Assembly: GCA_038380795.1 (NCBI GenBank)
Contig: CM076268.1
Coordinates: 28,653,501-28,717,500 of the forward strand
Origin: Pyrocephalus nanus
Lineage: Eukaryota > Chordata > Aves > Passeriformes > Tyrannidae
Length of the DNA: 64,000 bases
Reading direction: 5' to 3'
Below are positions 12,047 to 26,019 of the stretch, in pieces. The stretch's first letter is position 1. Each line of letters starts with the position of its first letter. The position numbers and the translations under genes were made by a program. A model generated the notes under the pieces. It was not told the DNA's origin. It made no database searches and saw only the letters and a list, made by a program, of their open reading frames with translations.

Positions 12047-15000
12047 GTCAGTAGCTGTACCCAGCAGAAAAGTCCAACTTAGGAATTTGACATGGGATAG
12101 TTTTCTGCGACTGTATTAACTCAAAGGAAGGATAAAATTGTTACATCTGAGATAAATCTGGAGATGTAACCTGTGGTCAGCTTTTCCGGACTTAGTTATT
12201 TATTTTATTTCCCAGTACTGGGAACTTCAGGTGTGATGTTATGTCCATGAAGTACCAGCAAGTGGTTGCACTAACTCAGAGCTGATTTTTCATATCTCAT
12301 TCTCTTAAGAATATTTTTTATTTGAAAAATATTGTGCTGTCATAGTCTTGTGGTATTACTTCTTAGACCTCTGTTGTGAAAGAGTTAATCTGGGAGGATA
12401 ACAGAACTCTGATAGGTATTGAGCTGTGGAGCATTTCATATTTAGTTAAATGGACTGAATCCAGCTGATGTATTCAATCTGTCCCATTTCAATAGTCTCA
12501 GAAGTCTCCAGCAATTGATAATTGACTGAGCATGTGAAATATGCACTACTAGTTCAAGTTCCAGATTTTGGTAGCAGATTTGACTCTGATGTAAGCAGCA
12601 TCTTGAAATTTCTTGGCAATTTATCCCAGATATCTGAATTTTTTCTTGCCGTAATTTAAATATAATTTGAAGTGCTATTTCCAAGGATAGTACAATAATT
12701 TACAAACAAAGGCCTTAGACTTTCAATGGGGACTCCATGTGTTTTGGTTTACTTTAGACACAGTTAAGGATTTTGTTTATGTCACTGTTGAAGGTATTGG
12801 ATAAAACTATAAACTTGATTGAAAATTTAGTCTTAAGCTGAGATGAGTTGAGTGAGGACACATTGGTTGAGCCCTTGGGTTGGCAGGTGTGGGTATTGTG
12901 TGGTAGAGTGAGCCCAGAAGGGGCTTGGTTAGGCTGTGGGGAGGGGGCTGTTGGCAGTCTGGGCTGCTGCAGTCTGGTCAGGAAGGTGGTGTGGGGTGAG
13001 GGATCCTTAAAGAGGGAACTCATATCCTGGCTTGGAAGAGCTTCTGAAGAGCAAGCTGTGAGGCTTATGGAAAACCAGGAGAGGAAGGACACTGTCAGGA
13101 AGCAAAATAGGTCAAGATTTCTCAAGAAACACGGGTAGGAATGTTCATTTTACTTAACTTATGTCCTACTAAAAAATTATAGCTGCAGAGACTGAAATCC
13201 TTTAAGGGAGGGATATGGACCTTTCCTCCTTGAAGAGAACCTCTGCTGGCTCAGGTTCTAACAGTGGCAAAGGCTGGGAAATGCCTATCACACATCCTGT
13301 AGTTCCAAGCAGTGGTGTATTCTTTCTGCACAAGTGAAAGTCTGTGCCTGTTTTGGCTAAGAAAGAAAGAAAGATTTTTGATCTTTGTTAGTAACTCTGA
13401 CGTATGCTGTAATGAGAACAAGAGCTGCTCATTTCAGAGGATCAAAGCAATTTCCAGTATGATGAAAAAATTATCTATGCTGCACCAACAAATCACTCAT
13501 TGGGGAACAATTTTCCATTACAGCAGGATTTTGACTATTACTGCCTATGCTGGTTTATGCTTAATCTAATTCAGAGACTCATCTGAAGGGCTCTGACAGG
13601 CCTCTGAGCAAGTTCTTATTTGCTAATACATTGGCTAGTTTGCTAGCACAAACAGCCTTATGTCCTATTACTAAATTTCTTTGTTAAGAACCCTTCACAA
13701 AGGACCCTCTTCCTGCTGATTCCCAAATGTGAATTTTGAGAAGCAAAATAATCTCAGTTTTTGTCTTCCAGAAATATTATACCACCTTAGAAACTGTCTT
13801 TAAGAGAATGATATGGTAATGTTATGCTTTGCCCATTAGCTTCTTCTCTCTGAACCTAGAAGAAAGAGATGTAAAGAAGTTCAGAGGTAAAATGTTTCCC
13901 TTTTGGAAGCTGAGTCCATAGCATTTATGTCCAGCCTCACTGGCATGAAAGATGAAGGGCACATGTGAGAACTCTAGAATTAGCTGTCCCCAGTATATCT
14001 TGTGCTGTCTCTAAGTGTCTACAGATTGAATACAGGATGCTTTTATGATGTGCAGTTGTATCTGAACTGCTCCAGAGCTGCATTTTTGTCATAGGCTTTG
14101 CCAAAACATCTTACATAACACTTTGTGGACATACAGCTCATATTAATTTCTGAGTAGGGCTGACATGCTATTAATGGTCCTGTAATTCAGGTACTTCCAG
14201 TTTTCTGTTTCCTTTTTTATGCTCAAAAAATAGTTTTGACCTTTTGCTGTACAGAAGTACATCACTAAATTACCCCCGTTGTCAGAGGCTGCAGTAGCTC
14301 CAAGCTCCATGTCAGGCTGCATGAATCCACCAGAGGCAGTGACCGCCTGCCAGCGCTGAGTCTTTGTGTTGCTTTGAAGTAGTTTGATTAACACCACAGT
14401 TTGGAAATCCCTGGTTCATTCTCCCTTGGGCAGTCTCATATTAATAAGTGTTTGTTGTCAAGGTAACTTACCAGCTATTGTTGGTTAATTATTTATTTAA
14501 TGACTTTGAAGAAGAATAAGCTAATCTCTGTCAGCCTCTAGCTGTAATATTTTTATAGGGGAGAATTTAGCATTTTTAACAAGCTAGTAAAGAAAGAAGC
14601 ATTTATGTCATGGATTATTAACTTTGTTCTGGCTAAATTAATGAAAATCTTTTTGGAATGATTTTGTTCTCTGTGTCTTTAGTACTATATCCTGGAAAGT
14701 TGTTTTTCAGTGGGTGATCATCCTGGTTTGGCATTCTGACAAGGCGTTTAAAGATCATGCTGTTCTGCAAGCTCATCCAAAAACTCATCTGTTCTGAATG
14801 CTTTGTGGAAATCCAATCTTATTCCATCAACCCACTTGTCAAAATTTTGCTCATGCCCTTATTTCTTGCACGTATAATATACTCAGCTGGGCTTCTGCTT
14901 CGACTGGAGAAAAAGCTTTATAGAATAGGTTCCTGTCTTGGTCATTTTATTTGGCTTCAGAAGTCTACACTTCTCTCTTCCTTATTCTTCAAATTGGATT

Positions 15001-17749
15001 TTTTGTGTCCATCTCTCTTACTCTTTGTGAATGGAAAAGTCTCAGTTTAGAATTTGCTATCTTCCATTGGCCATGAGTATCTTGTGGGATCTTTGTTGTC
15101 AGTATTGCCTGATCTGGAGAGGGAATACTGAAGCACTTCAAGATTCGTAGTTAAATCTGGTTAGCCCTGGGTAGACTTAGAATGTATCCATGCACGGCAT
15201 TTGAATGGTGTATAGTGGCATAACTGCTATAAACTATTTAGTTTATTTCAGACATGTTCTTACACAATCAGTTGGAAGAAATTTTGCTGCATAACCTGCT
15301 GCTTTCCAAAATCTTTCCCTTTAAATAAATGTTAGTTTTGACACCTCTCTACAAACTTGGAATTTTGATGAAGATATTTTGTTTAATTTCATGATGTGTT
15401 CATAAGCTCAAAATCAGTTGTCTCCTGTTTTTTGTTTTTGAAGACAGATTTCTCTTTAGAAATGTAATTCCCATTAGTTTGGTTTTTTACCATGTTTGCC
15501 TTTTATGCAGTTAATGAGTTCAATCTATGTGAGATTCTAAAGATACTAAAATGTATTACAGGGCCACAGTGTATATGAATTCATTTAGAACAGTCCAAAA
15601 TATATAGTAAGATTAAAAAGGCAAAAAGGAAACACCGGCATACTGTGTCACAAAATTAATGAGGTTATTGCTGACAGGATTGAGGGTCCAACATCCCTTC
15701 TGAAGAACTATTCCAGGCATTGCTTTGACATATTTGAAGAGAAGATGTTGCGAAGTGTGGGAGGCTATTCATTGAAAGAGTTACTCTTCTCCCTCTGTAA
15801 AAATTTCTTTCTTCAAAGACGTGTCCATCAGATATCTTTGTAGGCATCTCTTAGCAGTTGTTCCTGCAGAGCTGTGTTTTTATTCCTGAATTATCTTCTT
15901 TTCAGGAGTCACTTCAATTTAACTTCTGTAAGTGAAGTTATGTTTTGAAAATGTGTTTGGCTGCCTAAACTGAAGGGCCTGATCCTGCAGTTTTTCCAAC
16001 TAAATGGCCTTAATCTCATTTGACTTTTTTACACTGCTGTTATTATACAGCTATAAGTGCTACTGGAGGCAGTAAATATTAGTTAACCCCTATTAAAGCA
16101 TCCACTTTATCCAGTGAAGGATCAGTGAGTCATATTTTTTTTTCTTTCATTAAAAACCTATATTTCCATGTCTCTTTAGTAAAGTTTTATTTGGATTTTT
16201 GGCCAGATATTCAGTCACAGGGAAATTGTTTATGAGTACCACATGAATGAAAAATACCCTTGAACTGACTTTACTGCCCATTGCACGACCTAATCTCTCC
16301 CTGAAGACCAATGGCATGTGCTTTATACAAAGTCTGTTAGCAGAAGAATATGTTGAAAAACCCCAAAGCACTGTGGGTTTCTTGAGGCTATGAGGAATTT
16401 TGTGAGCACTCTGGAGGCTGGAACCCCAGTGAGCTTTTCTGCTCTGCTCAGACTGCCTCTACTGACTGCTGGATTTCTCTATTTGCATAATAATTTCATT
16501 GAATTTTTGTTCAGTGCTCTATCAGGGAGCAGACAACAGTGGCTGGAAGAAAGGGTTAGTACCTCCATTTTTCATTTGTTATTGCCTCTGAAACCTAATT
16601 TGCGCCCATATTTATTTATAAATGAGGTAGAATAAAATTATAATCTTATATTCTGTTTTGCAATTTCAACATTACCTCTTGTCCTCCTGTCTGACTCTTA
16701 GTTGTATTTTGTTGGTTTTTTTATTAAATGTCTCCTACCAGACTTTCCCTGAATGGTTAGTGTTAGCTGTGCCAAATTCTTGAGATGTTTAATGAGTGAA
16801 GCCAATGCCTCCAGCTAACAAACTTGAGCATCACAGGGGAACCCAGGCCTCGTATTATTGTTAACATGTTGTTATAAAACATACTGGGGAAGAAAACACT
16901 CATAATTATGTTAATTACTCACAATAAATAGCTGAAGGACAGTGAACATTCAGAGAATAGAAACTGTGGGTAGGGAAAAGTATTGTAGAATGTGTAACTC
17001 AGTAAAAACAGCAGAAAATAAAAAAGCAAAGAAGAGGTGCTTATCAATTAAAGAGAGATTCCAAGAATGCATTTTCCCAAAGAAATCTTTGGAAAGCCCA
17101 TTGTTTGAGATACCTAAAACTAGAATGGGCAAAGCACTGAATCATACACGAGTTAGATTTCCTTACTGTCAGAATAATAGGCTTGTCTTTCTGTGGTTTT
17201 AGGAGTATTTTATTAATTTTATTTCAGCTGCCTCAGTGATAATAAATAAATAGCCCTTTGGAAGTTTGAAGCTGACATTTGAGTCCTTAATGAATGTTTG
17301 TTTTTTGACTCTCTTTTTCTCATGAACGCCAGGCTGCTGGCTGTGATTTTGTTCTCTCTGAGCAGCAAAGCATGCATTTATATCATAGCCACTCGTGCAG
17401 TCTCACAGTGGTTTCTGCAAACCAAGAGCTGCTGACAAGGCATGAGCAGGGCCAGGAGTAACAGGACCCAGCCCACAGTGTCCCAGAGGCAGCCCTAGGG
17501 AGCAGTGTGGACCAGGGCGTGGTGGGCAGTTTGTGTAGCCATTCATGAGGGAGGGCACATGGGGAGGACCCCTTCTTGGAGGGGGAGCATTCCTTGAGAC
17601 AAGTAGAGAGAGCTGAAGTCCATGTAACCCAGTAACTGGGCAATTCTGTGACCAGCTGCACAGGCCAAGGGCAGTCATCCTGCCTGACCCCCAGTGCAGA
17701 ACGGTGGGCATTCATCTGAGGGCAGTGCAGATCTGCACCATCTACCCCA

Positions 17750-17989
17750 GTGGGGGCTGATGCCTCCACCCAGATGGAGATGCTGAAGGGAGAGGCTGAA
17801 GTGTCAACCTCAAACTTCAGGAAGCGTCAACCTCAAACTATATCCTGGTGCAGGGTTTGGCTCCTTGGGCCATGGGGCTCTCTTTGGAAACCTGGTTTGC
17901 TGGGAGCTGATGGGCTCTGTGTGTCACAGAAGGGGAAGAGCATTCTCTTTCATAGGCTTTCCAAGCTGGTGAAGAGGGCTTTAAACTAA
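17750..17989 (+). pseudogene. CR1 ORF1 remnant, C-terminal esterase-like segment
   Basis: An 80-codon open stretch (79 residues plus stop) ends with PGLLGADGLCVSQKGKS and, further on, LVKRALN. CR1 ORF1 proteins end in an SGNH/GDSL-like hydrolase domain whose last block reads about DGIHLS. Here the His of the D-x-x-H pair is a Cys codon (17918-17920), so the catalytic site is lost. The stop codon at 17987-17989 falls in GCTTTAAACTAA, a sequence typical of the end of this ORF. A duplication lies in the same frame at 17803-17839, where GTCAACCTCAAACT occurs twice, 23 bases apart. Confidence 0.7.
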
Positions 17990-18199
17990 AGTTTCCATGG
18001 GAGGGGAACTTCAGTCCATCCCATCCTACCAGACAATGTGAGCACAAGCAAGAGATGCCCAGAGCCTGGGAAAGGATCACAGCTCAGCAGGAGATCACCT
18101 GAAGAGCAGCACAAAGGAATTTCAGCCAGTGAGTTGGCTTCATTGGGGCCCAACTTTAATATTTTATCCAAACATAAACTAGGAATAAACTAGAGGAGT

Positions 18200-19340
18200 T
18201 AGAGATATGCACACTCCCACAGGGCTATGATCTTATTGACATCACAGAGATGTGGTGGGATGGCTCTTGTGACTGACCTGCTGGAATGGAAGGGTACTGA
18301 CTTTTAGGAAGGACAGACAGAGGAAATGAGGAAGGAGTGTTGCTTTCTATGTCAATGACCAGCTGGAGTGCATGGAGCTCTGCCTGGGGATGGCTGAGGA
18401 GCTCATCGAGAGCATAGGGGTCAGGATTAAAGGGAGGACAGGGACAGGTGGCATTATAGTGGCCATACTGGCCACTCGACCAGGAAGACTAAGAGGATGA
18501 GAGTTCTGTACAGATGGATAGGATGGCATCACATTCACAGGCCCTACTCCTCATGTGGTACTTCAGCCACCCTGATATTTCTTGGAGAAACATCAGAGCA
18601 TGGCATGAAAAATCCAGCATGTTCTTGAAATGCTTCCTTCTTCAAGGGACAGAGGATCCAAAGAAGAGGGGCCCTGTGCTGGACCTTGTTCTCACTAACA
18701 AGGAGGGGACTGGTAAGAAAAGCGAAGCTGCAGGGCAGTTTTGGCCACAGTGACCATGAAATGATAGAGTTCAACATCCTTAGGGCAGCGAGAAGGGTGC
18801 ACAACAATCTCACTATCCTGGTATCCAAGGGGATCAAAGTGGAAGTCAGTCAAAAATGCCGGGAGGCCTGCATGAATGAAAAAGTAGCCCCTGGACAAAC
18901 TCAAACCCTAAATGGAGCCCTACAGAGGGTGGAAGCAAGGATAGGAAGCCTGAGAGAAATACAAAGAAATTGTCTGAGCAGCCAGGGATCAAGCTAGGAA
19001 AGCTAAAACCCTAATAGAATTAAGTTTGGACAGGGGGTCAAGGGCAAAAATAAAATTTTCTATAGGTACAGCTGGTGATAAAAGGGAGACTACGGACACT
19101 GTGAACTCTCTCTGAATGGAAATAGGAGACATGGTTACCCAGGATAAGGAGAAGGCTGAGGTACTCAGTGATTTATTTGCCTCAGACTTCACTGGCAAGT
19201 GCTCTGGTGACAGAGAAGTTGTGGATGCTCCATCCCTGTCAGTGTCCAAGACCAGGATGGATGGGGCTTTGAGCAACTTGCTCATTCTAGTAAACCTGCC
19301 AATCATCTTTAAGGTCCTTACCAACCCAAGGCATTCTATG
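18200..19340 (+). pseudogene. CR1 ORF2 remnant: endonuclease plus C-terminus, no RT
   Basis: A full CR1 ORF2 encodes an APE-type endonuclease followed by reverse transcriptase. Only the endonuclease part (about 18200-18780), a linker with LDKLK-like and REIQRN-like remnants (about 18890-19000), and a last in-frame piece (19116-19349) remain. That last piece joins DLFASDFTGKCSGD directly to REVVDAPSLS and MDGALSNLL. The internal loss at about 19205-19212 removes several hundred codons with the polymerase motifs. Several stops and frame changes are seen, for example the TGA after the WWDGSCD segment. It cannot make an active protein. Confidence 0.85.
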
Positions 19341-22300
19341 ATTCTATGAAACTTATTTAAGAGAATGAAACAGGTTAAATTTTCAGTCTCTACACTCCAA
19401 CAATGTCTTTGCAAGCACACCATTATACCATAAGTACACCATCCATCTTCTCTGCCCCGAGTAAGATTCATTCTGTCATTAGAGACCAAGTGTGGAACTG
19501 TGTCTGGCAGTACTTGAACTCTGAAAGTTGAAACACAGTTTTAGGGCATGCTGGTGTGTGCATATGCAGTCACCATGATACCACTCCCCAGGCAGCAAGT
19601 GTTTCTGCTGCTGGCAGGCTGCACTTGATCTGAGCTCCTCTTCCATCTGCTTCATCCTTGGAGCTGACTGCTGTGGCCACTCACAGAGTAATTTTGGCAG
19701 CAGCAAGGTACAGATGCCCAGCTCGGGAATGAGTTTTTGAAGTAGTGGCATCTCAGTGTCAGCTTGCCTTCCCAGCTGATCTCTTCAGCATTCTTCTCTG
19801 GCTGGACTCCTGGTTCTCCTGGCCGCTCAGAAGTTGGGGTCAGCCTTAGTGGCTTCCTGGCCTTCCCAGAAGAACACTTGTCTCTGAAGGAGCTAAAAGC
19901 TATCTTTCTACATAATTTTAAAAGTAAAATCACTCTGAAAAAATCTCATGAAATTCACATAGAAACCTCTATGATATGACATTTAATAATGTGATAGATT
20001 TCCATTCTCACTGAAATTTTCTGCTGTGCTCTACTAGTGTATAGTAGATTTATTTCTTTAATACAAAAGAGAGCTTCATAAAGTCTGGAATAATTTCCAG
20101 AAGATAAACTAGAACATGCCTAAAATTACTCATGTACAGGCATATTCTTTAACATATTGTTGAAGCAGTCACCATAATTCTTATAGCAGATACATTAAAA
20201 AGCATTTCAGTACCTCCTGCTCTTACACTGTCAGCAATGGAGTGAAAGAAGAACTGAAAATTACTGTCTCTTGCTCCAAACATGACTGAAATTAAACACT
20301 TTGCTCTAGTCTAGGAATTTTTATTCTATTAAGGGGAATCTCTTCAGGCAGATATATGCCCTTCCCTCCTCTGTTCCCCTGTGAATATACAAATAGGGGA
20401 AATAAAAAATGCTCCAGAGCTTTGAAAGCCCAAAGTCGCCAAGTACATTGCCTTGTTTCTTCCTCTCTCTTGCTTTGCTGTGAATTCTGAATGCTACCTG
20501 AAGACTAATTTTTAACTTTACTATTTTCTCGTGCCTCTGACAGTACTAAGTATGGCTTAACCACTGATATCTCACAAATTGTCTTTCAGTGTCATGTCTG
20601 TACTCATAGGGAGTTTGATAGTTTGCTGAAAATTATGTGTGCATTTGCAGTTTCAAATGTATACAGGCTATGTCTGCCGAATTCTTTTTCTTTTCAAAGC
20701 ATTGCTGTTCTGGAGGTTACAGCAAACTCATGTTGCAAATATGATCCAGAACATCTGCAGAGATTTTGCTGTGTTAAAATGTCACAAATAAATTGTTATA
20801 TCCCTGGATTTACTGGGACATCAGGCCAGAATTTCTGTATCTTAAGTAACTTTTTTTCTACAAGAGAATACATACATAGTAATGAATTCAAGTAGAAAGT
20901 GAATATTATTTTTAGAAGAGGAGCGTATTTGAGGTGTTTAAGTATTTTTGTCTACCTCAGAAAGGAATTAAGGAAAAAAAGTAGGTAAAAATATACCTTA
21001 TAATAATTTAATAATATATCTTACTGTAGGTATTGAAGGAATCAACTGTTCAGCTACATTCACATGACACTACTCAGGTATCCGATTGGACCTGATTGCA
21101 AAATCCTATTTTCTAGCATAAAGCTAGTTCCCATTTGGAATCAGGTAAAGACACTCACTCTATGCTGCTGTGGATGGTCAGGAGCTGGGTTTTGCTCTAC
21201 CCACAGTGCTGAGGTACTGTGGTTTTTTTTGTTCTTGATTATGTTTTGCACTTCAAAGGGACTCTTGACCTAGAGGACTAGCAAAACAATAATATCATGT
21301 GAACATCCTGTCTTCTCTTCTTCTAAATAAACACACTTTCTAGACACTACTCTTTGATCACTGTGCAAAACCAGATGCCTTGACTCTTAGGCTGTGTAAG
21401 TTTTAAAGGCTGGCCTTAATAGAGTGGAGTTATATATTTTGTGTTAATTTATGGTTTAACTGGCAGACTGAACAAAGAAAACATTTTTTTAAAAAAGAGA
21501 ATTTGTTTTCTTAATGTTACAGATCCAGCCTTAGTTGTGGAAGTTTTGATGCTGTTTTTTTTCTAGCTTGCACATTTTCTGTTCTAAAAAAAAGAAATGT
21601 TGATTGTGTGAATAAGATTCAACTTACTCTTCAATATGATATTGACTCTTCAGAGAGAAATGAGTAAAATGTAATTATATATGCATGCCATTATTCCTGG
21701 AGTAGATGGAGTATGTTTACATGAAGAAAGGAATTTTGCTGATTAAAAACCACCATATACTCATGTTTTGGATGAGGCTTTCAGTAGAAAAGAACTGGAG
21801 TGGAGAAATACCAGTGGATATCTCTGTACAATAAGGTGTGCAGAATATTCTTTTCATGGCAAAAAGTAACTTGTTATATTCTCTGCAGCATTTTCTCCTG
21901 CCTTGATACATACCTCCAGATGTATGGTAGAAGGTTATAAGTACCTGGAGATTCTTTTTGTGCGGACCCTTTGTTGCTGTCACTCAGTTTATATTTTTTT
22001 TTTTCAAAAGAAATTAATGGAACAATAGTGATACAAAGTCCATTATCAATCTAGTTGAACTATAAGGATTAGGTTGGTAAACATAGGTGTGGTTTGTTTT
22101 GTTCTGCAGCATGAGGTAATTTGAGCTGGATGCATGGTCATCTGCGCTGAGATCCTCAACACAATTCTCACAGGCCCTCAGTAAGTTATACCTGCAGAAC
22201 TGGGGTGTTTTCTTCAAAAGCAGAAAAAGTAGAAAGAGTAAGAAAACAGTGTACCCAAGTGTATCTTCTGTTTTGTCCTAGAGCTCTCTGCTAGCATACC

Positions 22301-24326
22301 AAGCACACTGTTTCTGGGAGTGAGGCTGCAGTTTTCCAGAACTGCAAGAGAACAGTGATAAACAGAGAGAACACAAAGCATTTCTGATTTGTGGCAGTTC
22401 CAAGGCAATGGACAATGAGTTGTCAGTTAAAAAGGAGTGTGTGAAATGAAACTCAGAGGGGAGCAAAAAGGATCATGATTCCACATAAGAAATGGTATTT
22501 TTTTCCCTCTGCCTGTAAAACCTATTTCTAAGTAAGCAGGTGTTGTGGTGTGTGGTTTATCTTGTGGGATCTGAGGTTTGTTTTGATTTTTTTCTGTGAA
22601 GAGTAGTTTAACCCAGAAGAAGAAAAGTGCCCTGTTGAATAATAAGGATCCGCTTGGTTGCTTTATTTGAAAGCTGTTTGGAAAACAGCTGGAGACTTGG
22701 GAAACAAATGCAATTGAGAAGAAAACTTGGTTGCTGGGACTCTTATTAACTCTTTACTAAGAAAAATCTGGAAAGTAGCTACTTTCGAAACTATTTTAAA
22801 AGGAAAAGGATTAAAACAGCAAGTTTTAACCCTTTTATCCAGCTGGATAAAACAGCAAGTATAGGCAATGTGGACTGCTTATTCAGCAAGGCTTGGAAGA
22901 AAAGAAGGGAAAAACGGTGTCAGTGGCAGCTGGAAGTGATTCTCACTGATAGTTTCTTACAGGTTCTGCACTATTTTCATGTTCTTTTTATATTGAGTCA
23001 AATATGTGGGTATTCTCGGCCTCTTTTTTTTGTGTTTTTTTTTTTTTTTTTGTATTTTGATTCTTTCAAAATGAATTTTTGTTTATATATCTTCTGTTCA
23101 GATTTACTTATACTAGAAGTATCAATTTATGTCGAACAAGTATTCAATTTATATTGAACTCCAGATTATGGGACGTGAAACATTTTGTTTCTGAAGATTA
23201 GAATCTTAGAGATATCAGGAGTTTACTTGGAGCCAGTGATGCAACAGTAATATATGTTTAAGCTTTCACAGAGTGACAGTTTTATTGGCACACTTAGAGA
23301 GTGAAGTTTTTATAGGAAGTATGCAGCTGCATTAACTTCCATATGTAGCCCTTTCCTGGTCTCTGGGCATCACATTCTAAGGAGAATTAGAAAAATTACA
23401 GAAGATAAATGGCATATTCATGGATGACCCTGATTAAAGCCTTCAGCTGTGAGAATGTAATTTGAATAATAAAAAAAATGCTATATTCTGCAAATGACGT
23501 GAACTCAAGATTTGAATCTCGTAAAGCGTAAATCAAAACTGTGCATAAGTTTGAAGAAGAGTGCATGTGAACTCTGGAAACAGGTGAAGAGTATTTAATT
23601 ATTTTTGTTAAATCCCTTCTCAGCAAACTCCCACTGCTCAGGTTTTATGACTTATGGTGGATACCACTACAGGTCAAAGATCTGATCTTGTATTGCTGGC
23701 CATGTCTTGGTTTGAAAAATGAAACACATAGCTCAGCATTACTAGTGTGGTGTTCTGTTCTTATTGGAGCCCTTGTCCTCAATTATTATTCTCTTTATTT
23801 CTCATGTAAAATCAAGAATAAGGAGACTAAAATCAGTAGTTCCAGAGAAAGAAGCATAGTAACCAGTCTCCTGTATATTTGGTGGAGAGAAATGATAGGA
23901 CTGAAATAACACTGTCATGTACCCTCCCTTTGTTCTAATCAGTTGCATTAGTTTGCATTCATGCACTGTGGTGTTTTTGCTGTGCCAGAAATTACCAAGG
24001 AGATTGCTCAAACGAATAAAAACCCCAACAACTTAATTCTATCTCATCTTTCTCTCCTTACTGAAAAAGTAGCAATCCTTGTCTTTCACTGATAGATAGC
24101 TGTACTCCCTCTATAGCTGAGTTTATATGTGAAGTGTGATCTCTTACTTTACAGCACTGCATTGCAGTGGTGTAGGTAATGCTCAGGCAGTGCATGTGTG
24201 CCAGAGTCCCTTGGCCAGAAGGACCAAGGTTCACTGATATTTGTCTCAAATGCCTTGACTACTGAACAGGTCAAACATTTCCAGCTTTTAGTTTTTGCTT
24301 ATACCTTCTTTTGTTCTCTTTGTTAG

Positions 24327-25899
<1,573 letters not shown>

Positions 25900-26019
25900 G
25901 GCCATATAACTGGGCTTACTGGTGTTATGGAGTTCAGAGAAGATGGTGCCAACCCCTATGTTCAATTTGAAATCCTGGGCACAAGCTACAGCGAAACCTT
26001 TGGCAAAGATGTGCGGAGG
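25900..26019 (+). CDS. GRID1: GRID1 coding exon, end of amino-terminal domain (40 codons)
   Basis: The exon encodes 40 residues, starting [18 protein letters not shown] and ending [10 protein letters not shown]. It reaches roughly the end of the amino-terminal domain. In the family the next residues lead into the linker and ligand-binding domain. The acceptor is TATTTCCTCAG and the donor is AGG|GTAAAG, phase 0 at both ends. The two hydrophobic segments LTGVMEF and YVQFEIL look like the paired strands that close this lobe. The GVMEFRED and SETFGKD segments match GRID1 and exclude GRID2. If the exon were retained with its intron, translation would run only 13 more codons before a TAA. Confidence 0.96.

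Larger units (their letters stand above)
17390..19350 (+). mobile_element. CR1 LINE, decayed, reverse transcriptase deleted
   Basis: A GC-rich block in AT-rich intron carries CR1 parts in the right order. ORF1 ends at 17989 with a segment containing GLLGADG, SQKGKS and KRALN, the C-terminal end of the CR1 ORF1 esterase-like domain. ORF2 follows in broken frames. YDLIDITEMWWDGSCD at about 18226-18273 contains the endonuclease glutamate. LDLVLTNKEG lies at about 18680-18710, and GHSDHEMIEF with the endonuclease SDH motif at about 18743-18772. VTQDKEKAEVLSDLFAS follows at about 19130. The sequence then jumps to REVVDAPS at about 19212, the ORF2 C-terminus, so the whole reverse transcriptase is missing. 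The element closes with the CR1 3' end, containing CATTCTATGATTCTATGA. Stops and frameshifts make it inactive. The 5' limit is approximate. Confidence 0.9.

Noticed and set aside
17383..17769. Minus-strand open frames of 128 and 102 codons in the GC-rich block
   Set aside because: They lie in the 5' part of the + strand CR1 element, and GC-rich composition with few stops explains them.
18989..19489. Minus-strand open frame of 166 codons
   Set aside because: It is antisense to the CR1 ORF2 remnant, whose + strand motifs are recognisable, and it runs past the element's end into unique sequence.
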